Positions 12,944-18,822 of a DNA stretch of 34,099 bases are shown here, piece after piece (positions within the stretch are counted from its first letter, which is position 1; each line of letters opens with the position of its first letter). Under the pieces are notes generated by a model. It saw nothing but the letters and a program-made list of their open reading frames with translations, ran no database searches and was not told where the DNA came from. Origin of the DNA: a virus; the IMG/VR virus record IMGVR_UViG_3300025687_000165, positions 1-34,099 of that record. One strand, 5' to 3'. Both the position numbers and the translations under genes were made by a program.

Positions 12944-12950
12944 CAAGAAT

Positions 12951-12975
12951 AGGTGACACCTACTGGGTGTCACCC
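12951..12975 (-). terminator. Hairpin terminator
   Basis: GGTGACACC and GGTGTCACC form a 9-base stem with a 5-base loop downstream of the stop of paralog B (12997). The following T-tract on the minus strand is poor (TATTCTTG), so termination may be partial. It lies eight bases before promoter-like copy 3, as in the other copies. Confidence 0.7.
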
Positions 12976-12996
12976 TAAAGGAAGAGAGTGGTTGGC

Positions 12997-13470
12997 TTAA
13001 CCAACCAGGTGCTTCAGGTGATCTGGGATCAGGTCAGAGTTAATCACCTTCTTGGCTTGGGACATCTTCTGCTCTTTCACTGCAGCAAGTCTGCTATCAA
13101 TCTCAGCTTGGATAACTGCTTGCTGCTCCTCGTCCACATGACTCAGCAGCTTCCTCAGTTCCCTCACTACCGGGTCAGTGGATCCAGCTCTTGAGCCAGG
13201 GTTCTTGGCTTCATACTTCTCACCACCATTCAACCTGGTGTCCTTCCTCAGCCAGTTGTTGACCAGACCCACACAGTAAGTCCTGACCTTCTGCTCTGTG
13301 TCATGCTTAGCCTTAGCATCTGCTGAGAACTCAGTATCACCACTCAGGATGGAAGCAGTCACCAAGTCAACTACCTCTGACCTCTGCTCCTTGCTCAACT
13401 GTACAGCACCCTCAAACTCACCAGCAACACTCAAAACTGCTTGAAACACTGATTCTTTTTGGTTCAACAT
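12997..13470 (-). CDS. NPGSR-type phage protein, paralog B
   Basis: The ATG at 13470 follows AAGGAG and gives a 157-residue protein with the same length and start (MLNQKESVFQAVLS) as paralog A; most positions are identical, including N-N-W-L-R-K-D-T-R-L-N-G-G and K-N-P-G-S-R-A-G-S. Differences cluster at surface-type residues of the helices. The bases before both ATGs are also alike (AACTTATTTTAAGGAG), so the duplication included the leader. Function unknown. Confidence 0.85.
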   Translation of the reverse strand: MLNQKESVFQAVLSVAGEFEGAVQLSKEQRSEVVDLVTASILSGDTEFSADAKAKHDTEQKVRTYCVGLVNNWLRKDTRLNGGEKYEAKNPGSRAGSTDPVVRELRKLLSHVDEEQQAVIQAEIDSRLAAVKEQKMSQAKKVINSDLIPDHLKHLVG

Positions 13471-13515
13471 ACTCAATCTCCTTAAAATAAGTTAACTATC
13501 AAAACTAATCAACCA

Positions 13516-13526
13516 TACAATCTGTC
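13516..13526 (-). promoter_or_regulatory. ACAGATNNNA element, copy K
   Basis: The minus strand reads GACAGATTGTA, with the ACAGAT core 50 bases upstream of the ATG of paralog B and preceded by TTTG. It overlaps the stop codon of the 27-residue micropeptide. Confidence 0.4.
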
Positions 13527-13608
13527 AAACAAGCAACCCAACCAAACCAAACAGACTGAACAGAGTAACCAGCTTAATGAATCCATCTAACAATAAGAAC
13601 TGTTCCAT
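13525..13608 (-). CDS. Membrane micropeptide, 27 residues
   Basis: The ATG at 13608 follows GAGGAGAGAG and encodes MEQFLLLDGFIKLVTL and then FSLFGLVGLLV: one transmembrane helix of about 18 residues to the end. An in-frame ATG at 13647 would add 13 residues (MEQILCICMRREI), but the site near 13608 is better. It precedes NPGSR paralog B in the same unit. Confidence 0.55.
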   Translation of the reverse strand: MEQFLLLDGFIKLVTLFSLFGLVGLLV

Positions 13609-13632
13609 AATCTCTCTCCTCATACATATACA

Positions 13633-13643
13633 TAGAATCTGTT
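13633..13643 (-). promoter_or_regulatory. ACAGATNNNA element, copy H
   Basis: The minus strand reads AACAGATTCTA, with the ACAGAT core 29 bases upstream of the micropeptide ATG at 13608. It is followed by TGTATATGTATGAGGAG. Confidence 0.5.
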
Positions 13644-13667
13644 CCATACCCTAGAGCTAGGGAGTAG

Positions 13668-13736
13668 TAAGATCTGTAGGGTGGGCCCACAGATATCCAC
13701 TACCCTCAAGGAGGGTACTGGTACCTAAAATCTGTT
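13668..13736 (-). promoter_or_regulatory. Two ACAGATNNNA copies (L and I) with inverted repeats
   Basis: Copy L (ACAGATCTTA, 13668-13678) and copy I (ACAGATTTTA, 13726-13736) flank an inverted repeat and a hairpin (TACCCTC, loop CTT, GAGGGTA on the minus strand). Neither has a recognisable ORF start at 30 bases. They may drive the leader of the unit that starts with the micropeptide at 13608. Confidence 0.4.
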
Positions 13737-14009
13737 TGACTCCCTCCTCGCCCATTCTCTCTACCTACACTACCTACACGATACTACCCCCATCTACACC
13801 CCATCTTCTCAATGATCTCAACTACTTACCGTGTCTATGTACAAGTATATGTATGTATGTATTCCTACTCCTCTCTCCCCACTCCTCACCATGAGTTATA
13901 GTTCACTCTCCTATGAATCACATCTCTTCCCTCCCTACAGAAGAGATTGTCCCTCCCTAGAGTAAAGATGATCTCCCCCTCTAGAGAGATACTCATCTAC
14001 ATCCATCTC

Positions 14010-14063
14010 ATAAACATTCACCTCCTCCTATGTCTATAAAACTCACTTTTATAAACATTCACC
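14010..14063 (+). repeat. Direct repeat ATAAACATTCACC
   Basis: Two exact 13-base copies at 14010-14022 and 14051-14063, 41 bases apart (about four helical turns). A related ATAAACATC occurs on the minus strand near 10831-10839 in the other non-coding region. Such phasing would suit a DNA-binding protein. Confidence 0.55.
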
Positions 14064-14184
14064 CTTCCTCCCCCTACTACCCCAATGGCTAACCCAATAG
14101 GCCCACCCCCATAGGTACCCACTACCCTCACCCCTAGTATAAGGGTCCCTACCCCAGGTATCAGCTAGGCTCCCTTATCATCAC

Positions 14185-14232
14185 CAGGTAAGTTACCTGA
14201 CCTAGTTAGTCCTTCAGGACTAACTATCAGGT
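14185..14232. promoter_or_regulatory. Strong structured hairpin region
   Basis: ACCTGA, a two-base CC bulge and TAGTTAGTCC pair with GGACTAACTA and TCAGGT around a TTCA loop (14195-14232), a 16-base-pair stem. An overlapping alternative hairpin, CAGGTAA-G-TTACCTG at 14185-14199, is mutually exclusive with it. It lies about 45 bases upstream of the first plus-strand ORF. There is no T-run, so it looks more like an RNA switch, a protein-binding leader or an origin element than a terminator. Confidence 0.65.
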
Positions 14233-14250
14233 GAGTATCCTGGGGAGAAG

Positions 14251-14256
14251 TAGAAT
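14251..14256 (+). promoter_or_regulatory. Possible plus-strand -10 element
   Basis: TAGAAT within GTAGAATAAATATATTAG is similar to the TATAGAAT boxes before the structural genes. It lies 26 bases upstream of the ATG at 14277. Confidence 0.35.
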
Positions 14257-14276
14257 AAATATATTAGGAGGGAAGG

Positions 14277-14459
14277 ATGAGGATACCTTTTTTTAAGGTC
14301 AACTTGACCAGGATACTGCAACTCAACTGGTTCTTCATGTTTAGGTTGGGGTTGATGGATCAGTTTGACTACTTGGCTAATAGTGAAGTCATGGAAGAGT
14401 TCATGGTCATAGTTTCTTCCTTCTCTGCCTTGTGCCTGAATCTGGGGGTGGACCATTAG
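14277..14459 (+). CDS. Small hydrophobic-helical protein, first of tiny-ORF array
   Basis: The ATG at 14277 follows GGAGGGAAGG, a good ribosome binding site. The 60 residues begin MRIPFFKVNLTRILQLNWFF and contain amphipathic, leucine- and phenylalanine-rich segments without a clean membrane helix. A run of seven T lies in codons 5-7. The following frame starts at its very end. Unknown function; part of a chain of eight short overlapping ORFs. Confidence 0.55.
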   Translation: MRIPFFKVNLTRILQLNWFFMFRLGLMDQFDYLANSEVMEEFMVIVSSFSALCLNLGVDH

Positions 14460-14649
14460 GTATCTAGATTACTATCAAGCCCAGTACTGGCACTCCTACT
14501 GGATGAGGGAGATAGATCTACTTACTAAGTATGAGTCCATCTTGGTTCCCATAAATAATCAGGATATCTCTGAGTGCCTCTATGGCTTCTTGTGCTTGAT
14601 GACCTTCCTTAAGTTAGCTGATGTCTTATCTTCTTTACCTACCAAGTAG
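14455..14649 (+). CDS. Small ORF without standard start (ATT start or frameshift)
   Basis: The frame is open from 14440 to the TAG at 14647-14649 and looks coding (RYLDYYQAQYWHSYWMREID, then ECLYGFLCLMTFLKLADVL). No ATG, GTG or TTG lies near the beginning; ATT at 14455 follows GGGGGTGG, and the first ATG is at 14503 without a site. It overlaps the end of the preceding ORF in the +1 frame, so a +1 frameshift product of that ORF is an alternative. Confidence 0.4.
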   Translation: MRYLDYYQAQYWHSYWMREIDLLTKYESILVPINNQDISECLYGFLCLMTFLKLADVLSSLPTK

Positions 14650-14659
14650 TGAGTTATCT

Positions 14660-14857
14660 ATGTTATCTGGTGGATCACCTGAGGTTACTAGGTCTATGGA
14701 ACTAGCTGAATTGCTCTATACATATAAGAAATCAGAGAGTCAAACAGTACCTGACTTAGCTAAAGCTCTTCACTTGCTTAATGCTTGGGAAGCTCTTTAT
14801 CTTTTTAATTGCATATCTTGCTATCGTCTGGACTTGATCATAAGTAAAAAAAGCTAA
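14660..14857 (+). CDS. Small helical protein of the tiny-ORF array, 65 residues
   Basis: Start taken at the ATG at 14660 (weak GAG at six bases); a longer frame reaches back to 14621. The sequence MLSGGSPEVTRSMELAELLY is followed by a lysine- and serine-rich turn and a leucine-rich helix (LAKALHLLNAWEALYLFN) with two cysteines. No family recognised. Confidence 0.5.
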   Translation: MLSGGSPEVTRSMELAELLYTYKKSESQTVPDLAKALHLLNAWEALYLFNCISCYRLDLIISKKS

Positions 14858-14903
14858 TGATTAGTTATATTTATATAGCCCTAGGCGGGGATATCAAACC
14901 CAG

Positions 14904-14909
14904 TATAAT
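14904..14909 (+). promoter_or_regulatory. TATAAT box adjacent to a start codon
   Basis: TATAAT ends six bases before the ATG at 14916, where a transcript would be expected to begin. If used, the message would be leaderless. Confidence 0.35.
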
Positions 14910-14915
14910 ATATAC

Positions 14916-15032
14916 ATGGCTAATTCAGAATACCCACTCATAGTAGATCTAATATTGCTAGCTCATCAACTAGGTTTGACTACCATGGATTCAGTGATGT
15001 TGATCAGGACTAACTCACATGCCTCAAGCTAG
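14916..15032 (+). CDS. Tiny ORF, 38 residues
   Basis: The frame codes for MANSEYPLIVDLILLAHQLG and a polar end. It has no ribosome binding site but a TATAAT box directly before it. The core L-I-x-D-L-I-L-L-A-H-x-L-G-L resembles the helix of its downstream neighbours. It overlaps the next ORF by 14 bases. Confidence 0.4.
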   Translation: MANSEYPLIVDLILLAHQLGLTTMDSVMLIRTNSHASS

Positions 15033-15171
15033 CTACTATATAACAATTGGTAGGTTCATAAGGTTACTGATTAAGCTTCAGCTAGTTGAGAAAAATATAC
15101 CTGATGCAGTAGATCTGTATGAATGCTGCATCAGGTATATTAAGACTTATGAAGAGAAATATGGACTCTAG
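15019..15171 (+). CDS. Tiny helical protein, 50 residues, array paralog
   Basis: The frame from 15019 encodes MPQASYYITIGRFIRLLIKL and then QLVEKNIPDAVDLYECCIRY with a basic and acidic tail. The R-F-I-R-L-L-I-K-L-Q-L-V pattern aligns with N-F-A-N-L-I-C-N-L-G-L-S of the next ORF. No clear ribosome binding site, suggesting translational coupling with the overlapping upstream ORF. Confidence 0.5.
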   Translation: MPQASYYITIGRFIRLLIKLQLVEKNIPDAVDLYECCIRYIKTYEEKYGL

Positions 15172-15313
15172 AACTTTAAGTAGAAACTTTGCTAATCTGA
15201 TATGCAACTTAGGGTTAAGCAGCTATCATCATACTAGTATAGAGATACTTAGCATCATGGTAGACATAAGGATCTATTGTGCTACACAAGCAAGAAGAAA
15301 AGCGCAAGTCTAG
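15161..15313 (+). CDS. Tiny helical protein, 50 residues, array paralog
   Basis: Start taken at the ATG at 15161, which follows AAGAG and overlaps the preceding stop. The protein MDSRTLSRNFANLICNLG then LSSYHHTSIEILSIMVDI ends in a basic tail (QARRKAQV). It shares F-x-N-L-[IL]-C-N-[IL] with the ORF at 15484 and has exactly the length of its upstream neighbour. Confidence 0.5.
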   Translation: MDSRTLSRNFANLICNLGLSSYHHTSIEILSIMVDIRIYCATQARRKAQV

Positions 15314-15494
15314 CTACAGTATTACGCTGGAGGCTAACTTAGCACTAGCTCACACCTTTGGTCTCATATTTGAGGTAGGTCTACTGTCTAGAGATATATC
15401 TATATCCGGTTTAACTCAGATCTCTAACTTGATCATGCTGATGGGATATCAGGGTTTCATCAACATGATAAAGGAGGAGATGGATGACCAGTGA
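15279..15494 (+). CDS. Small helical protein, 71 residues, GTG start
   Basis: The GTG at 15279 has AAGGA six bases upstream and no better start lies in frame. The N-terminus is basic (HKQEEKRKSS), followed by two hydrophobic, leucine- and isoleucine-rich helices (LALAHTFGLIFEVGLL; ISNLIMLMGYQGFINMI) and an acidic end. It overlaps the previous ORF by 35 bases. Confidence 0.55.
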   Translation: MLHKQEEKRKSSYSITLEANLALAHTFGLIFEVGLLSRDISISGLTQISNLIMLMGYQGFINMIKEEMDDQ

Positions 15495-15738
15495 CTGGGC
15501 TTGGTTACCTACATTCTATATGAACGCGGAAAATACTTTTACTGATTTCTGTAATCTACTATGCAATATAAAGATGATCTCATCATCAGACAGAACACTG
15601 ATGATATATAGCGTAATGTTTTTACCCAATGCTGCTGATTTGTACAGCTTGGGTCTCTATGATATCATGTCCTCTCTACCTATCAGGCTTCTTCTCTTGA
15701 AGCCTGAGCAAGAACTGAAGTCTTGGTACTCTGATTAG
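15484..15738 (+). CDS. Small helical protein, 84 residues, array paralog
   Basis: The ATG at 15484 follows AAAGGAGGAG, the best ribosome binding site of the array. Residues 19-45 (FTDFCNLLCNIKMISSSD) match the F-x-N-L-x-C-N pattern of the ORF at 15161. The second half is leucine-rich (DLYSLGLYDIMSSLPIRLLLL). It is the last of the array, 31 bases before the first structural gene. Confidence 0.6.
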   Translation: MTSDWAWLPTFYMNAENTFTDFCNLLCNIKMISSSDRTLMIYSVMFLPNAADLYSLGLYDIMSSLPIRLLLLKPEQELKSWYSD

Positions 15739-15746
15739 TATAGAAT
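15739..15746 (+). promoter_or_regulatory. Late-type TATAGAAT box before first structural gene
   Basis: TATAGAAT lies 31 bases upstream of the ATG at 15770, followed by ATTAG and GGGAGG. It overlaps the stop codon region of the last array ORF. No -35 hexamer is evident. Confidence 0.5.
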
Positions 15747-15769
15747 ATTAGTATCATTGGGAGGACTAA

Positions 15770-16561
15770 ATGGCAAACTCAAACAACTCAAACAACTGCT
15801 TCCCGCCGTTGTCCATTCCATCTACTATGCCTAACATCATACCTGACCCTTCTCTTAAGGGTGCTAGCTTTGATCAGATTCTTCAGAATCGCGGCATCAG
15901 GTTCCTTCATCGCAAGTCTGCTCCTTGTCCCAACGTAAAGAGCCTAGCGGATAACTCCCATAATCCTAACTGCCCAATCTGTGACGGCAATGGGATCTTC
16001 TACTATCAGGAGAAGGAGATAGTTGGAGTATTTACTGGTAACTCACTTCAGAAAAACTTCGAGATGCAGGGCATCTGGGAGATCGGGACTGCAACTGTCA
16101 CCCTTCCTACCGTTTACCCAGATGGTACTCAGGCTGAGTTCAATACTTATGATCAGCTAGTAATCATGGACTACACCGTTAGGATGTGGGAGCTTAAGGA
16201 GTACGAGCCTAGACTAGATGGTCTTCAGCAGATGAGATACCCAATAGTGAGCGTAGACTACATGGCATCTGCTATAAATAACGCACTCAATCCATATGAG
16301 CTAGGAGTAGACTTTAATCTGGTTAACGGCAAGATAGAGTGGATTCCTGGAAAGGAGCCTTCTTATGACTCTGTTAATGAGCGTGGTGAAGTGTTTGTGA
16401 TCAACTACTTCGCCAACCCAGTTTACGTAGTGCTCCAACATCTTAGAGAACTAAGAGTAACTCAAGAGCTTATTGGTGGCGTTAAGACACCCATCAGACT
16501 ACCACAAGAGCTCTTGATTAAAAGGGACTTCTTGGCCAATGAACCAGAACGACAGGGATAA
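15770..16561 (+). CDS. Neck or head-tail connector protein with zinc-like cysteines
   Basis: This 263-residue predicted virion protein has a polar N-terminal arm (MANSNNSNNCFPPLS), the segment R-G-I-R-F-L-H-R-K-S-A-P-C-P (Cys53) and C-P-I-C-D-G-N-G (Cys68, Cys71), which could bind a metal. The rest is mainly beta-stranded with conserved-looking D-Y-M and Y-F-A-N-P segments. Its place before the other neck and tail genes suggests a connector or head-completion role, by position only. Start has GGGAGG. Confidence 0.65.
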   Translation: MANSNNSNNCFPPLSIPSTMPNIIPDPSLKGASFDQILQNRGIRFLHRKSAPCPNVKSLADNSHNPNCPICDGNGIFYYQEKEIVGVFTGNSLQKNFEMQGIWEIGTATVTLPTVYPDGTQAEFNTYDQLVIMDYTVRMWELKEYEPRLDGLQQMRYPIVSVDYMASAINNALNPYELGVDFNLVNGKIEWIPGKEPSYDSVNERGEVFVINYFANPVYVVLQHLRELRVTQELIGGVKTPIRLPQELLIKRDFLANEPERQG

Positions 16562-16575
16562 CCTAAGTTTTGGGT

Positions 16576-16581
16576 TATAAT
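16576..16581 (+). promoter_or_regulatory. Late-type TATAAT box
   Basis: TATAAT, preceded by GGT, lies 32 bases upstream of the ATG at 16608, followed by GTAGTTAGTAATC and GAGGAC. No clear -35 box. Confidence 0.5.
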
Positions 16582-16607
16582 GTAGTTAGTAATCATGAGG
16601 ACATCGG

Positions 16608-18116
16608 ATGCCGGCGCCCGTAAGTAAAAAGCAATTAAGATATATCATGGCTATCTTGCACAGCAAGAAGCAAGGTACTTCTGCTCGTGGCGACCGAATG
16701 CCTAAGAGTGTTGCTGAAAAATATGCAAGCTCCGATACTAAAGAGAAAGAGCTCCCAGAATCAAAAGGCAAAGAGCTCCGCGGTGGCAAGTGGACTAAAG
16801 AGCACCACGAGAAACATAACAAGAAGCTTAATAAATCTCTACTAGCGTATATCTCTTCTATGAATCGTAAAGGTTCAGGCTGTCTTGTTGTTGATGAGAA
16901 TGGCTGTATTCTCTTAGGTATGCGTACTGACAATGGTCTATGGGCTACACCAGGTGGTCACGTAGATGAAGGCGAATCTTTTGAAGAAGCTGCTATCCGA
17001 GAACTAAAAGAAGAAACTGGTATGAAAGGTAAGATTGAGTCAGAGATTCTTCATGGACAATACGGTGGATACGAGTCTAAAACTTTCTTAGTTACTAAAT
17101 TCTCTGGCAACTACAAAGATTCCACCGAGATGCGTAGGCTTAAGTTCTTTCAGCCTCATGAAATCCCTTGGGATCGTTTGACCGACTATACTTGCGACGC
17201 TGTCTGTGCTCTAATCAGAGAAAAGCTAAGTAAAGCTAATGAGATAAAATGGATGTTGGCTGAAGAAGAACTTCAGAAAAACATCATCCGCAGCGGTAAT
17301 GCTCCTGGAAATACAGTATATGAGCTAACTCGTGGAGATGCTCTTAAGTTAGTTGGCAACGGAACATTTCGTATGTTGCGTGATCTAGTGGCAGACATGG
17401 AAGATGAGTCTTTCAAGAAAGCTAAGGTTGACGGCTACGAGATTCATATCAGAAAGCATGTGAACGACGTATACTCTGGTAGAGTGCTAGATGGTCAGAA
17501 GCAGATTCATCAGTTCACTAATCGCTCTTTGCCTGGTCTAGCGGCTGAACTCATGAGTGTTTTTGAGTGGTACTTGCCAGAAGATCAAGAAGAGCTAGAG
17601 ATACTAGATGAAGATGACCTTGATCCTAATGTTATCGAAGGTGGACTTAGTCAACTAGTCGATAATTACAAGAAGCATAACATCTCTAACATCTATGAAG
17701 AGATGGAAGATATTAGACGAGAGATTAGACATGGTAATGCTATTGATCTTCAGCAGTCAGAGATGAAGATCATGAAGCTATTCGATAAGTTAGAAGAGAC
17801 ACTACTTGAGACCGCTAATAAGCATAATAAACTTAGTCAAGATGCTGGAGTTGCAATTGATGAATTAGAATCTAAGCTACTTCAACTGCAACAAAAGGTC
17901 GAAACACTAGCTCAACAACCAACTAGTGTTCAAGCCTACTCTCAAAATCCAGCAAGTGAGCAAAAAGTTTATAATGAGTCCTACTCGTATCTTACTAGAC
18001 CCCAAGTTCAAATTGATCCTAGCGGCAGGATCACTATCACCTTTGGTTCGGACTGGCATAGCATGGACAGGAGCAACTTCCTCAAAGACATCCGAGCTAA
18101 AGCCATCAACAAGTAA
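16608..18116 (+). CDS. Nudix-hydrolase-containing virion-region protein
   Basis: A 502-residue multi-domain protein. Residues 1-75 (MPAPVSKKQLRYIMA) are basic and resemble the short DUF3008-type segment found at the start of some phage proteins. Residues about 88-210 form a Nudix domain with a full Nudix box at 117-139: G-x5-E-x7-R-E-L-K-E-E-T-G-M. The remaining 290 residues are acidic and contain a long coiled coil (about 385-440) and a C-terminal beta-like segment. Nudix enzymes cleave nucleoside diphosphates linked to another group; the substrate is unknown. The position in the neck cluster suggests that it is virion-associated or a maturation factor. Confidence 0.8.
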   Translation: MPAPVSKKQLRYIMAILHSKKQGTSARGDRMPKSVAEKYASSDTKEKELPESKGKELRGGKWTKEHHEKHNKKLNKSLLAYISSMNRKGSGCLVVDENGCILLGMRTDNGLWATPGGHVDEGESFEEAAIRELKEETGMKGKIESEILHGQYGGYESKTFLVTKFSGNYKDSTEMRRLKFFQPHEIPWDRLTDYTCDAVCALIREKLSKANEIKWMLAEEELQKNIIRSGNAPGNTVYELTRGDALKLVGNGTFRMLRDLVADMEDESFKKAKVDGYEIHIRKHVNDVYSGRVLDGQKQIHQFTNRSLPGLAAELMSVFEWYLPEDQEELEILDEDDLDPNVIEGGLSQLVDNYKKHNISNIYEEMEDIRREIRHGNAIDLQQSEMKIMKLFDKLEETLLETANKHNKLSQDAGVAIDELESKLLQLQQKVETLAQQPTSVQAYSQNPASEQKVYNESYSYLTRPQVQIDPSGRITITFGSDWHSMDRSNFLKDIRAKAINK

Positions 18117-18811
18117 TGATCAACAAACAGATACAGCTTTTTCGTTTAAGGCAAGTTTTAAGAGACTATGGTGTAGAGTCTCAAGAAATAGAAAGCATAG
18201 TTAGAGAAGCTAATGATCTGATTAGTGAGTCAGTTGACTCAGTAGTTCAAGCAGCCATAGAAGATGCAGTTAGCTATGCAGACGAGCAAGGCGCTCTTCG
18301 ATTCGCAGAAGACATAATCGTAGACGATATCGGAGATTATAAGAGAATATCTTCTCGCACCGGCTCTTTTATATATGAGAATCCTCAAATACACAATCTG
18401 CCTAATCTATTAAAGAATGCAGAAGTATCTAAGGATGGAACTCTCTATAAGAAGATCCCAGTAGGCAAGCCAGCAGCTAGATCATCTTTCGACGTCACGA
18501 GAGCCCAAAGCAATGTTCAAGCAGAAGCTAGAAAATCTTTAGTCGGCAAGAATATGGCTAAAAGAGTTAGTCAGTTAAATGAGTCGATGACTGCTAGAGT
18601 ACAAGAGAGACTAAAGGCTAGAAACATAAAAACTAGTCAGCAACCAGAGATAAGAACTGCAACTAGTAAACAAGATGCAAGCACTCAGTGGGTGATCCCA
18701 GAGAAGACAATAGATCTAACTGACTACATAGAAAACATCAACCAAAATATCCAGCAATCTACTGATGATATAATTGTGTCAGTGATTGACTCATACATGA
18801 AATCTATCTAG
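18116..18811 (+). CDS. Virion-region protein, mostly helical
   Basis: This 231-residue protein starts one base before the end of the preceding stop (TAATG). It has an N-terminal helical region (LRQVLRDYGVESQEIESIV), a basic middle with K-R-V-S-Q-L-N-E and R-V-Q-E-R-L-K, and a C-terminal helix. Similar-sized proteins lie between connector and tail terminator genes in many myoviruses, but I cannot name it. Confidence 0.65.
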   Translation: MINKQIQLFRLRQVLRDYGVESQEIESIVREANDLISESVDSVVQAAIEDAVSYADEQGALRFAEDIIVDDIGDYKRISSRTGSFIYENPQIHNLPNLLKNAEVSKDGTLYKKIPVGKPAARSSFDVTRAQSNVQAEARKSLVGKNMAKRVSQLNESMTARVQERLKARNIKTSQQPEIRTATSKQDASTQWVIPEKTIDLTDYIENINQNIQQSTDDIIVSVIDSYMKSI

Positions 18812-18822
18812 TTAGGTAAACT

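Larger units (their letters stand above)
13644..14276. other. Divergent non-coding region, about 630 bases
   Basis: It separates the minus-strand block from the plus-strand block. The plus strand is pyrimidine-rich, with many CCCTAC and CTCC runs. It contains two more ACAGATNNNA copies (13668-13678 and 13726-13736), an inverted repeat ATCTGT...ACAGAT around TGGGCCCA (13672-13692), a TACCCTC/GAGGGTA hairpin near 13702-13718, a TATG microsatellite near 13850, a 13-base direct repeat and strong hairpins. I see no convincing gene. It probably carries divergent promoters; a replication origin is possible. Confidence 0.6.

Noticed and set aside
14220-14456. Minus-strand frame of 78 codons opposite the first tiny ORF
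   Set aside because: No ribosome binding site on its start, while the plus-strand ORF in the same place has a strong one and fits the chain of plus-strand ORFs.
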